Assembly: GCA_019116965.1 (NCBI GenBank)
Contig: DXAT01000024.1
Location: 109,863 to 173,862, forward strand
Source: Candidatus Coprenecus pullistercoris
Lineage (GTDB): Bacteria > Bacteroidota > Bacteroidia > Bacteroidales > UBA932
Direction: 5' to 3'
Length of the DNA stretch: 64,000 bases
Shown here: piece after piece, positions 43,985 through 53,196 of the stretch
Layout of the letters: each line of letters opens with the position of its first letter
How positions within the stretch are numbered: position 1 is the first letter of the stretch
Made by a program: the position numbers and the translations under genes
Notes under the pieces: model-generated
What the model saw: the letters and a program-made list of their open reading frames with translations, nothing else
Database searches by the model: none
What the model was told of the DNA's origin: nothing

Positions 43985-44821
43985 ATGGAAAATCATTGGC
44001 ATATTTGTACGGACGGGCTGGAGAAGAATGTGATTTTCAAAAGCGACACGGATTATATCTACGGTATGAACAGCATACCGGTATGCGCTGTCGGGAATCA
44101 GGTGACGATATTGGCTTTCTGCCTGATGAGCAATCATGTACACTTTATCGCCCATGGAGAAGAAGATAACTGCAGGAAATTTATTACACAATATAAAAAA
44201 CGGCTGACTGCTCTCACAAATCTAAGCAGTACAGATATCTGCATCAAGCATATAAACGATGACGACTATTTGATGAAAGCGATAGGATATGTCCTTCGCA
44301 ATCCTGTCTCCGCAGGGATAAGACTCATGCCTTATCATTACGACTGGAGCTCAGCCTCGCTGTACTTTAAGAAACCGGACAGCGGCAGACTTGGCAAAAA
44401 AATCGGAACTCTAAGCTATCGGAGCAAACGGGAGTTGCTTCATTCTCAGACCACATTGCTTGATGAATACATCCTTACTGAAAAGGGGCTGATACTGCCG
44501 GAATGTTATGTGGATTTCGAATATGTCGAGAATCTGTTCAGATCACCTGCAAGACTGATGTATGCCATGTCACGGAATGAGAACATGGAAATGGAACTCT
44601 CCGTCGATATCCTGCATAAGACAAAATACTCCGATGAAGAACTTTCAGGAACTATAAAAGAGCTGTGCGAAGAAACATTTCAGAAGTCATCCGCAGATTT
44701 ACTCAGCATCGAAGACCGATACCGTCTGGCCAAGATCCTCCACAATCGTTATCGACTGAGTCGGAAACAACTCGCACGTTTAACTATGACAGAACCGTCT
44801 CTGCTAAAAAACATGTTGTAA
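43985..44821 (+). mobile_element. REP-associated tyrosine transposase-like protein (RAYT, Y1 family)
   Basis: 278 residues. The HUH motif is MSNHVHFIAHG (His about 52 and 54), preceded by NHWHICTDGLEKNVIFKSDTDYIYGMNSI, with YVLRNPVSAGI and YDWSSASLYF in the catalytic domain; a candidate catalytic Tyr lies in ITQYKKRL. The C-terminal ~110 residues form a helix-turn-helix-like end (YRLSRKQLARLTM). RAYT proteins act on palindromic REP sequences. It is the only plus-strand gene of the island and is flanked by two long palindromes. It looks complete. Confidence 0.85.
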
Positions 44822-44826
44822 CTCTC

Positions 44827-44952
44827 AGCGGCAGCAGAATTTGTCTCTGAAAAGCGTAATCGCCCGTGATTTCGTGAACGGGAGGAGCCCGCTGCGTATG
44901 CGGTGAGAGGGATAGCGAAGCGTACTTTTCAGAGGCAAGTTCTGACGCCGCT
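44827..44952. repeat. Long imperfect palindrome downstream of RAYT gene
   Basis: Arms 44827-44856 and 44921-44952 pair nearly throughout: AGCGGCAGCAGAATTTG with CAAGTTCTGACGCCGCT, CTCTGAAAAG with CTTTTCAGAG. Inside are two more small hairpins, CCCGT/ACGGG (44863-44882) and a CCGC/GCGG stem near 44890-44912. It abuts the RAYT stop on one side and repeat copy B on the other. Probably the RAYT-dependent element or a structured RNA. Confidence 0.7.
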
Positions 44953-44953
44953 A

Positions 44954-45066
44954 TATCTGACAAATTTGAAGCGCCGGTGCGGTGACTGGAAAATCATATC
45001 TGATTCACAACGACTTACATGACACACTGCACATTTGAGCACTTTCAAACATGGCCAAATGTGCAG
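44954..45066. repeat. Island-flanking repeat, copy B
   Basis: Same orientation as copy A (27894-28004), with the blocks TATCTGACAAATTTGAAG, CTGATTCACAACGACTTACA and the hairpin CTGCACATTTG (45027-45037) with CAAATGTGCAG (45056-45066), here 11 bp. Middle spacers have diverged. The remaining 45067-45206 before tex holds no gene; I see nothing else in it. Confidence 0.85.
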
Positions 45067-45206
45067 CACTAAAAGAAAAGCCATTGATAATCAGCACCAT
45101 CACTATCCTGACTGCACCGTCGGTTCAGAAACGGGCATGGGCCGGTCTGGAAGTGCGGCGTTGAAAGGATATGAGCTGCCGGCGGTCTTGTGAAAAGGGC
45201 GACGGA

Positions 45207-47372
45207 TCAGCCGAGGAGTTCCAGGGCAATGCGGCTGCGCTGGAGGTCAACGTCGATGACACGGACACGGACATGCTGATGTACTTTGAGGACATCGGAG
45301 GGACGGGCCACACGGCGATGACGGCCGTCAGCTCCGACCGACCCCATACGGGAAACATGTATCAGGCCGTTCTGCTTGATACCGAAATCCACAAACGCCC
45401 CGAAGTCAGTCACATTGGTCACGATACCGGGCAGTTCCATTCCAGGCTTGACATCTTCTATAGTATGTATGTCCTCGGCGAACTCCAGCACCTTGAACGA
45501 GGCCCTGGGATCCCGGCCCGGCTTGTCCAGCTCCTGCATGATGTCGGTCAGGGTCGGCATACCCACCTCGTCGGACACATAGGCTTTCAGGTCTACGGCA
45601 TCCCGCAAATCCTTGCGGGCGATAAGCTCGGCCACATCCACACCGGCATCCGCAGCCATCCTCTTGACCAGAGGATAACGCTCGGGGTGTACGGCGGTAT
45701 TGTCCAGAGGATCAGCCGCACCCGGTATGCGCAGAAAGCCGGCGCACTGCTCAAAAGCCTTGTCCCCAAGCCTTTTGACTTTAAGCAGCTCACGGCGTGA
45801 GGCGAATGCCCCGTGCTCATCACGGTACTCTACGATATTGCGGGCCATGGCCGGACCCACACCAGACACATAGGAGAGCAGATGCCTCGAAGCCGTATTG
45901 AGATTGACACCCACGCTGTTGACACAGTTCTCAACCACCTCGTCCAGACGCTCTTTCAGCAGAGTCTGATCCACATCATGCTGGTACTGCCCCACTCCTA
46001 TAGACTTAGGATCTATCTTCACCAGCTCGGCCAGCGGGTCCATGATACGCCGTCCGATGGATACGGCTCCGCGCACAGTCACATCGTACTCAGGGAACTC
46101 CTCCCTGCCGACTGGCGAGGCCGAATACACCGACGCTCCGTCCTCGCTCACCGAATATACCCGCACTCCCTCCGGCAGGGCTATCTTCTTGATGAACGCA
46201 TCCGTCTCCCTTCCGGCCGTACCGTTACCGATGGCTATCACCTCTATCTTATACGACTCCACCATATTGGATATCTTCTTCATTGCCATGGTACGCTCAT
46301 TACGAGGCGGATGAGGATATATCGTATCGTTGTGCAGCAAGGCTCCCTGGGCATCCAGACAGACCACCTTGCAGCCTGTACGGAAGCCGGGGTCAATGGC
46401 CAGCACCCGTTTCTGTCCGAGGGGCGGTGCCATCAGAAGCTCGCGCAGATTCTCTCCGAACACCTTTATCGACTCTATGTCCGCCCTTTCCTTAGCCGCA
46501 CGAAGGGTCTCGTTCTCAATAGACGGATGCAGCAAACGCTTGAACGCATCCTCCACCGCATAGTCTATCTCCAAGGCAGCAGCCTCCGAAGGCGACGGCT
46601 TTCCGCGCAATACTGACGAATATATCCTGTCTAAAGTCCGGTCTCTGTCAACATCAACTTTCACGCTCAGCACTCCCTCACGGGCTCCGCGCAGCACGGC
46701 CAGTACCCTGTGGGACGGTGCCCTGGAGATATCTTCCGAGAATTTGAAATAATTCCGGTATTTCGATGCCTCCTCGCTCTCCTGGTCCACACCCTGGGCC
46801 ACCTTAGCAGTCAATCTGCCGTACTTGCCGTATGATCGGCGCATCATCTCCCTGACCGGCACGGACTCTGATATCCACTCGGCCATAATGTCCCGGGCGC
46901 CTGAGAGCGCACTTTCCGCATCGGGAACCTGCTCCGACACATAAGCCGCGGCATCTTTCTCCGGGTTCCTTGATTTGCAGGAAAATATAGCTTCGGCCAA
47001 CGGCTCCAGGCCTTTCTCCCGGGCGACAGAGGCCTTGGTCCTCCGCTTGGGACGGAAAGGCAGATACAGGTCCTCCAGCACCACCGGGTCCAGACACTCA
47101 CTGATCTGTTTCTCCAGCTCCGGGGTCAGCTTCTCCTGCGAGGCAATACTTTCCAGCACCGAAGCCTTACGCTTGGCAAGTTCATCGAATTTCTGGCAGT
47201 AATGCTTTATCTCCGCCACCTGCGCCTCGTCCAAGCCGCCTGTACGCTCCTTGCGGTAGCGCGAGATAAACGGCACGGTCGCCCCCTCGGCTATCAGTTC
47301 CACACAATGCTCCACCCTCCAGGGAGCCACGGACATCAGTTCCGCAATATGATTGACATACAAACTTTCCAT
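45207..47372 (-). CDS. tex: Tex-family RNA-binding protein
   Basis: 721 residues. Tex order: N-terminal helical region with VPFISRYRKERTGGLDEAQVAEI, YqgF-like RNase H fold (RVLAIDPGFRTGCKVVCLDAQGALL), helix-hairpin-helix repeats (TASRHLLSYVSGVGPAMARNIVEYR, LLKVKRLGDKAFEQCAGFLRI) and a C-terminal S1 domain (GMELPGIVTNVTDFGAFVDFGIKQNGLIHVSRMG). Tex binds RNA and influences transcription; its exact task is unclear. Convergent with ftsH across the island. Length is normal. Confidence 0.95.
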   Translation of the reverse strand: MESLYVNHIAELMSVAPWRVEHCVELIAEGATVPFISRYRKERTGGLDEAQVAEIKHYCQKFDELAKRKASVLESIASQEKLTPELEKQISECLDPVVLEDLYLPFRPKRRTKASVAREKGLEPLAEAIFSCKSRNPEKDAAAYVSEQVPDAESALSGARDIMAEWISESVPVREMMRRSYGKYGRLTAKVAQGVDQESEEASKYRNYFKFSEDISRAPSHRVLAVLRGAREGVLSVKVDVDRDRTLDRIYSSVLRGKPSPSEAAALEIDYAVEDAFKRLLHPSIENETLRAAKERADIESIKVFGENLRELLMAPPLGQKRVLAIDPGFRTGCKVVCLDAQGALLHNDTIYPHPPRNERTMAMKKISNMVESYKIEVIAIGNGTAGRETDAFIKKIALPEGVRVYSVSEDGASVYSASPVGREEFPEYDVTVRGAVSIGRRIMDPLAELVKIDPKSIGVGQYQHDVDQTLLKERLDEVVENCVNSVGVNLNTASRHLLSYVSGVGPAMARNIVEYRDEHGAFASRRELLKVKRLGDKAFEQCAGFLRIPGAADPLDNTAVHPERYPLVKRMAADAGVDVAELIARKDLRDAVDLKAYVSDEVGMPTLTDIMQELDKPGRDPRASFKVLEFAEDIHTIEDVKPGMELPGIVTNVTDFGAFVDFGIKQNGLIHVSRMGSVGADGRHRRVARPSDVLKVHQHVRVRVIDVDLQRSRIALELLG

Positions 47373-47537
47373 ACAGTCAATATTTTTACGAAAATACGAA
47401 AATTTTTCCGAACTAAATATGAGTTAGAATGGGTAAAATGCAAGGCATTGAGGTTCAAGGCGAAGGAGTTTCCTGATGTAAATGACTGAGCCATGATTCC
47501 GATAATGCCGCAGCAGTTTGCCCGTTATAACGCATAT

Positions 47538-49304
47538 TTAATCGCAGGAGACATCCTGAAGACGCTGCCTGTACGACGAGAATATCTTGGACTTGGAGAC
47601 ATAGCCGACATAGCGGCCGTCCTCGTCAACCACCGGCAGGTTCCACGCACCGGTCTTGTCGAACTTCTCCATCACGCTGTCCATACGGTCAGTGGACAGG
47701 ACTGTGGCGGGAGCGTTCTTCATCAGGGTATAAATCTTGGTCGTCTCGTATTGGTCCTTGTCGAACATGATCTTACGGATATCGTCCAGTCCGATGTAGC
47801 CGCGATAGACTCCGGCGTCATCCAGGACGGGATAGAGATTGCGGGTGGAGCGGGCCACTGCCTTGACCAGATCTCCCAAAGTGTCATCCAACCGGACGGA
47901 AGTGAAGTCCGTCTCCACCAGGTCCGATGTCTGGAGAAGGGTCAGGACGGCCCGGTCACTGTTGTGCGTGATAAGGTCTCCGCTTTTGGCCAGACGCTTT
48001 GAGTATATAGAAAACGGCTCGAACACTCTCATCGTGGCGAATGATATTGCGGAAACGATAATCAGCGGCAACAGAAGCGAATAGCCGCCTGTAATCTCAG
48101 CTATCAGAAAAATGGCCGTCATCGGCGCCTGCATCACTCCGGCCATAAGCCCGGCCATGCCGACCAGCGCGAAATTGGCCTCCGGCAGAGCATGGAAACC
48201 CATCAGGTTGATGGTCCTGGCAAGGATGAAGCCGGCTATACCTCCGACGATAAGGGTCGGACCGAAAGTACCTCCGACACCTCCTCCGGCATTGGTGAAC
48301 GACATGGCGAACACTTTCAGGACCAATGCCATGGCAAAATATATCGGGATAACCCACTTATACTGGAATATGGCGGCAAATACGGAATTATCCAGAACAC
48401 TGTCGGGATGTCCCTGAAGCATGTGTCCCAGCGAGACATAGCCTTCTCCGAAAAGAGGCGGGAACAGGAATATCAGGACGCCGAGCAAAGAGGCACAGAT
48501 AGCCCAGCGGCTGAACGGATTGCGTATCTTCTTGATCCTGTCCTCCAGAGACAGGGTAGTTCTTAGAAAATAAAGGGATACGAATCCGCAAAGGACTCCG
48601 AGGATGATATAATACGGAATATTGCCCATCGCAAACGGATCCACCGTGCTGGTAAAGGCCACATCCCGTCCTAAGAAAAGATAGGATACGGTGGTCGCCG
48701 TCACGGATGAGAGCAGCAGCGGAAGGATGGACGACATGGAGATATTGAACAGCAGTATCTCGAGTGTGAACAGCACTCCCGCCATAGGAGCCTTGAATAT
48801 ACCGGCCACGGCCCCGGCCGCTCCGCAACACAGCAGAATGGTCATGTGCCTGTAGGAAAGGCCGAGCGAACGGGCCACATTGGAGCCTATCGCGGCACCG
48901 GTATACACTATCGGAGCCTCGGCTCCCACCGAACCGCCGAAACCTATTGTCACCGAACTTGAGAATAATGAGGACCACATATTGTGGCTTCTGATTCTGG
49001 AATTATTCCTGGAGATGGCAAACAGCACCTTCGTCACGCCATGCCCTATATCATCCTTTACCACATACTTTACAAAAAGCAGTGATAAGAGCATACCGAT
49101 TCCGGGATAAATCAGAAGAAAGAGATTGTTCCACGAGGCATCGAACCAGCCAGTGAGCAACTCCCCTATAAGTTCTATGAGTTTTTTCAGAACAACCGCC
49201 GCAGCACCGCTTCCCAGCCCCACTATCACGGCTAAGATCATGAGCATCGTCTGCTCAGGCCGGTGCTTGAGCCAGATGAGCGGTCTAATCGTCCATCTGG
49301 TCAT
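47538..49304 (-). CDS. ClC-type chloride channel/transporter with CBS pair
   Basis: 588 residues from the ATG at 49304 (MTRWTIRPLIWLK). ClC core with GSVGAEAPIVYTGAAIG and GGGVGGTFGPTLIVGG filters, then two CBS domains in the last ~130 residues (SVRLDDTLGDLVKAVARSTRNLYPVLDD and KNAPATVLSTDRMDSVMEKF). The upstream ATG at 49346 would deepen overlap with the next gene, so 49304 is preferred. The GxGxE glutamate is present within GAEAP, compatible with H+/Cl- exchange; not certain. Overlaps the acidic-protein gene by 20 nt. 47373-47537 has no gene. Confidence 0.9.
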   Translation of the reverse strand: MTRWTIRPLIWLKHRPEQTMLMILAVIVGLGSGAAAVVLKKLIELIGELLTGWFDASWNNLFLLIYPGIGMLLSLLFVKYVVKDDIGHGVTKVLFAISRNNSRIRSHNMWSSLFSSSVTIGFGGSVGAEAPIVYTGAAIGSNVARSLGLSYRHMTILLCCGAAGAVAGIFKAPMAGVLFTLEILLFNISMSSILPLLLSSVTATTVSYLFLGRDVAFTSTVDPFAMGNIPYYIILGVLCGFVSLYFLRTTLSLEDRIKKIRNPFSRWAICASLLGVLIFLFPPLFGEGYVSLGHMLQGHPDSVLDNSVFAAIFQYKWVIPIYFAMALVLKVFAMSFTNAGGGVGGTFGPTLIVGGIAGFILARTINLMGFHALPEANFALVGMAGLMAGVMQAPMTAIFLIAEITGGYSLLLPLIIVSAISFATMRVFEPFSIYSKRLAKSGDLITHNSDRAVLTLLQTSDLVETDFTSVRLDDTLGDLVKAVARSTRNLYPVLDDAGVYRGYIGLDDIRKIMFDKDQYETTKIYTLMKNAPATVLSTDRMDSVMEKFDKTGAWNLPVVDEDGRYVGYVSKSKIFSSYRQRLQDVSCD

Positions 49305-49632
49305 CGCCTCCCTGCATATCCTCCGCGTCACCGGGGAAAACATCACCTTCTATCTCAGGAACTTCATCTACCGCATCATCGTCATCAAAGAGCTCGTTCT
49401 CTGCCTTTTCGTAGTCATCTATGTCCACATCTATCTTCACAAGGTAAATCGCATCGGGAATCTCCACAGAGACAGCATAGAAAAATGTACCGTCGGGCTT
49501 GTCCACCTTGAAGATATCGCCCATATAGTCAGAATATCCCCTCGGGTATTTTTCCTTGAACGCCGCCTGAAGCTCAGGTGACATATTGTCATAGCTTATT
49601 ACTGCTCTTTTCTTTGGATGCTTTGTTTCCAT
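49285..49632 (-). CDS. Small acidic conserved hypothetical protein
   Basis: 115 residues. The N-terminal basic segment (METKHPKKRAVISYDNMSPELQAAFKEKYPRGYSDYMGDIFKVDKPDGTFFYAV) precedes a compact domain, then a long Asp/Glu tail (ENELFDDDDAVDEVPEIEGD...). Similar proteins exist in Bacteroidales but no function is known to me. It lies upstream of and overlaps the ClC gene. Confidence 0.7.
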   Translation of the reverse strand: METKHPKKRAVISYDNMSPELQAAFKEKYPRGYSDYMGDIFKVDKPDGTFFYAVSVEIPDAIYLVKIDVDIDDYEKAENELFDDDDAVDEVPEIEGDVFPGDAEDMQGGDDQMDD

Positions 49633-49668
49633 ATTGATTATTCCTTCTTTCTTTTAAAAACGGTGCAA

Positions 49669-51399
49669 TTATAGTGCATTTTTTCTAAAAAAAAGAGATT
49701 TTTGAATTTTCTTTCCTGCTATATCCCTTTCCACGAAAACAGGACGCTTGGACAGGTCTTTCCCAGTATAGAACATCACTGAGGAGGCAGTCATGGGTGT
49801 TGGCGTGAAATCCTGAACCTGTTCCAAGCGTATTCCTCTGAGTTCCTTATTCTTAGACAATGCTTTCATGTCCTGCAGCGTACAGCCGGGATGGGAGGAT
49901 ATGAAATACGGGACTATACGGTACGGAAGCCTCTCCTGTGCGGCAATCCGGTCGAACTCCCTTCGAAGTACGGCGAACAACTCAAAGGAAGGTTTCGACA
50001 TGAGCTTCAGTACATGGCCCTCGGTGTGCTCCGGTGCGACCTTGAACCATCCCGAGGTATGGTTGACGACCACCTCCCGGAGGTATTTCCGGGAATACTC
50101 GTCCAGAAAACCGTCCCTGTCGAGGAAAAGGTCGTATCTGATACCGCTTCCGATAAAGGCCTTTCTCACTCCGGGAACATCCATTATCCTCCTGTAGAGC
50201 TGGAGCAGCCTGCGGTGCGAGTGTTCCATATTGGGACATCTGGACGGAAACAGGCACGACTTGCGGGAGCACACCGAGCACCTGTGCCCGTCCCTGCCGT
50301 GAAGCCCGTACATATTGGCGGTCGGAGCACCTACATCCGAAACAACTCCCTTGAAATGCGGCATATGGGTCAGCCTTTCTATCTCACGCACTATAGACTC
50401 CTCGCTCCTGCTGCGTATAAATTTGCCCTGATGTGCGGCAATAGTACAGAAACTGCAACCTCCGAAGCAACCCCGGTGAATAGTGACGGAGTTCTTTATC
50501 ATCTCCCATGCCGGTATGTCCTTGCCCCTGTATCTCGGATGCGGCTGTTTGGTAAACGGCAGCCCGTAGTAGGAATCTATCTCTTCCGTAGTTTCCGGCG
50601 GGAACGGCGGATTGACCTGCACATAACCGTCGGAATAAGGTTCGATGAGAGTAGCGGCATGAAGACGGTTGGCCTCCCTTTCCTCGACATTGAAATTATC
50701 TATGAACGCATCCCTGTCGGCAAGCATACGGTCAAATGAGTTAAGGACAATTCTGCCTTCCCCCGGCTCCGGAGCTCCCTTGCTGAAAAACGCTGTCTGC
50801 GGAATATCCCTGAGACTCCGCCCCGCCTCTATGGCTCTGGCCACCGCTGTGACGGGACGCTCGCCCATGCCGTAGATAAGGCAGTCGGCCCCGCTGTCCA
50901 GCAGGACTGAAGGGAAAAGCCGGTCCTGCCAGTAGTCATAATGGGCCAGACGCCGCAGGGAAGCCTCTATACCTCCGATAACTACCGGGACATCAGGATA
51001 AAGACGCTTCAGTATGCGAGTATAGACGGTCACGGCATAGTCGGGACGGTGTCCGGCCTTACCTCCGGGAGTATAGGCATCGTCACTGCGCAGACGCTTG
51101 GCAGCGGTGTAATGGTTGACCATCGAGTCCATGGCTCCGGAGTTGACTCCGAAAAAAAGACGCGGGGCTCCCAACTTACGGAAATCCCGCAGGTCGTCCT
51201 GCCAGTTGGGCTGAGGAACGACTGCCACACGGTAGCCCTCCCTCTGCAGGACACGGGCAATCATCGCCGTACCCGAAGAAGGGTGGTCAATAAAGGCGTC
51301 TCCTGAAAAAATAACGATGTCGATATAATCCCACCCGAGTCTCTCCGCCTCCTTGACAGAGGTGGGAAACATATAGGCGGCCTGTATCTGCTCAGTCAT
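49669..51399 (-). CDS. YgiQ-family radical SAM protein
   Basis: 576 residues. N-terminal region GWDYIDIVIFSGDAFIDHPSSGTAMIARVL is typical of YgiQ. The cluster motif is HRGCFGGCSFCTIAAHQGKFIRSRS (C-x3-C-x2-C), and APEHTEGHVLKLMSKPS with PYFISSHPGC follow. YgiQ proteins are widely conserved with no firmly known reaction. It lies 3 nt downstream of argS, so it is probably co-transcribed. Size is slightly below the E. coli form (>700). Confidence 0.92.
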   Translation of the reverse strand: MTEQIQAAYMFPTSVKEAERLGWDYIDIVIFSGDAFIDHPSSGTAMIARVLQREGYRVAVVPQPNWQDDLRDFRKLGAPRLFFGVNSGAMDSMVNHYTAAKRLRSDDAYTPGGKAGHRPDYAVTVYTRILKRLYPDVPVVIGGIEASLRRLAHYDYWQDRLFPSVLLDSGADCLIYGMGERPVTAVARAIEAGRSLRDIPQTAFFSKGAPEPGEGRIVLNSFDRMLADRDAFIDNFNVEEREANRLHAATLIEPYSDGYVQVNPPFPPETTEEIDSYYGLPFTKQPHPRYRGKDIPAWEMIKNSVTIHRGCFGGCSFCTIAAHQGKFIRSRSEESIVREIERLTHMPHFKGVVSDVGAPTANMYGLHGRDGHRCSVCSRKSCLFPSRCPNMEHSHRRLLQLYRRIMDVPGVRKAFIGSGIRYDLFLDRDGFLDEYSRKYLREVVVNHTSGWFKVAPEHTEGHVLKLMSKPSFELFAVLRREFDRIAAQERLPYRIVPYFISSHPGCTLQDMKALSKNKELRGIRLEQVQDFTPTPMTASSVMFYTGKDLSKRPVFVERDIAGKKIQKSLFFRKNAL

Positions 51400-51402
51400 T
51401 GT

Positions 51403-53193
51403 CTACATCCTCTCAGGCAGACGGATTCCGAGAATATCCATGGCCTTTACCAGAACCGATGCAATAGTGCTGATGAGTGACAGCCTGGCGTCCCTCAGGA
51501 GCGCATCTTCCTCTTTAAGTATGGACACATCGTGATAATACTGGTTGAACTCTTTTGCCAGGTCGTAGGCATAATTGGCTATCAGGGCCGGAGACAAAGC
51601 CGTACCGGCCTCAGCCACCTTCTGAGGATACTGGTTGAGCAGCTTGATGATGCTTATCTCCTTATCGTTGAATACAACAGACTCATGTACGGCTGCCTTG
51701 TAACCGGCCTCGGCGGCCTTACGGAGAATCGAACATATACGGGCATGGGTATACTGTATGAACGGACCTGTATTACCGTTGAAGTCGATGGACTCCTTCG
51801 GATCGAACAGCATGGTCTTCTTGGGATCGACCTTGATAATGAAATATTTCAAGGCTCCCAGACTGAGCGTGCGGAAAAGCTCGTCCTGCTCCTGCGGGCT
51901 CATGTCCGCCAGCTTACCCAGTTCCAAAGATGTCTCCCTGGCCGTATTGTACATCTTCTCCAGCAGGTCATCGGCATCCACGACAGTCCCCTCACGGGAC
52001 TTCATCTTGCCTTCAGGCAGCTCCACCATTCCGTATGAGAGATGATAGATACTGTCCGCCCATGCGAAACCCAGCTTCTTCAGGATCAGCTTGAGTACCT
52101 GGAAATGATAGTTCTGCTCGTTGCCGACCACATACACATGCTCGTCCAGATTGTACTCAGTGAACCGCTCTACAGCCGTTCCCAGATCCTGGGTGATATA
52201 CACAGATGTACCGTCTTTGCGCAGCAGCAGCTTGCGGTCCAGGCCGTCCGATGTCAGATCGCACCACACCGAACCGTCTTCTGCCCTCTCGAACACTCCC
52301 TTGCGCAGTCCTTCCTCCACCAGAGACTTGCCGTGCAGATATGTCTGCGACTCGTAATACACACGGTCAAAACCGACTCCGAGAGCCTTGTATGTCTCAT
52401 CGAAACCGGCATAGACCCACGAGTTCATCATCTTCCACAGTTCCACGGTCTCCTTGTCACCCTGCTCCCACTTCACCAGCATCTGACGGGCCTCCTGCAG
52501 AATAGGCGCATTCTCCTCAGCCTCCTCCTTGCTCATACCCTTCGCCTCCAGCTCAGCCACCTCGGCCTTGTAAAGGTCGTTGAACTTTACATAAAAGTCA
52601 CCCACAAGATGGTCGCCTTTCTTGCCGGAGGACTCCGGAGTCACGCCGTTGCCTGCCTTCTTCCAGGCTATCATGGACTTGCATATATGGATGCCGCGGT
52701 CATTGACGATATTGGTCTTGATTACCTTATGGCCGTTCTCTTCCAGCAGCCTTGACACCGACCAGCCTAAAAGGATATTGCGGATGTGTCCCAGATGCAG
52801 GGGCTTGTTGGTATTGGGCGAGGAGTATTCGACCATCACTGTCTTTCCGGAAGCCGGCAGATGTCCGAAATCTCTGTACGACACAATACCGTCATAGACC
52901 TCCTTCCAGAACGACGCAGCCATCCTGATATTGAGAAATCCCTTCACCACATTGAAGGATTCCACTTCCTGAACGTTGGCATTCAGCCACTCCCCTATCT
53001 CCTGAGCCGTGGCCTCGGGAGACTTGCGGCTGGTCTTGAGCAGCGGAAACACAACAAGCGTCACATCGCCCTCGAACTCTTTTCTTGTCGCCTGGACCTG
53101 TATCGGCAAATTAGCGCCGGAAGCTCCGTAAAGGGCTTCCAGCGCTGTTCTCACTTTATCTTGGATAAATTGTTCCTGATTCATAGACTTCAT
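51403..53193 (-). CDS. argS: Arginyl-tRNA synthetase
   Basis: 596 residues. VEYSSPNTNKPLHLGHIRNILLG contains the HIGH motif (HLGH), VYVVGNEQNYHFQVLKLIL is the core, and GKMKSREGTVVDADDLL the KMSKS-like loop. The N-terminal Add-1 domain (about 1-100) and the C-terminal DALR anticodon-binding domain are complete. Start may be MNQEQFIQDKV, 9 nt inside. It charges tRNA-Arg. Between M3 peptidase and ygiQ, same strand with 3-nt gaps. Confidence 0.96.
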   Translation of the reverse strand: MKSMNQEQFIQDKVRTALEALYGASGANLPIQVQATRKEFEGDVTLVVFPLLKTSRKSPEATAQEIGEWLNANVQEVESFNVVKGFLNIRMAASFWKEVYDGIVSYRDFGHLPASGKTVMVEYSSPNTNKPLHLGHIRNILLGWSVSRLLEENGHKVIKTNIVNDRGIHICKSMIAWKKAGNGVTPESSGKKGDHLVGDFYVKFNDLYKAEVAELEAKGMSKEEAEENAPILQEARQMLVKWEQGDKETVELWKMMNSWVYAGFDETYKALGVGFDRVYYESQTYLHGKSLVEEGLRKGVFERAEDGSVWCDLTSDGLDRKLLLRKDGTSVYITQDLGTAVERFTEYNLDEHVYVVGNEQNYHFQVLKLILKKLGFAWADSIYHLSYGMVELPEGKMKSREGTVVDADDLLEKMYNTARETSLELGKLADMSPQEQDELFRTLSLGALKYFIIKVDPKKTMLFDPKESIDFNGNTGPFIQYTHARICSILRKAAEAGYKAAVHESVVFNDKEISIIKLLNQYPQKVAEAGTALSPALIANYAYDLAKEFNQYYHDVSILKEEDALLRDARLSLISTIASVLVKAMDILGIRLPERM

Positions 53194-53196
53194 TTA

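Noticed and set aside
43669..44169. 166-codon plus-strand frame upstream of and overlapping the RAYT gene
   Set aside because: It crosses the long palindrome and then runs out of frame inside the RAYT coding region; no domain.
27832..45206. Integrative element with integrase and tRNA attachment site
   Set aside because: No tyrosine or serine integrase, no relaxase and no tRNA at either edge; the flanking repeats are imperfect and hairpin-bearing rather than att-like.
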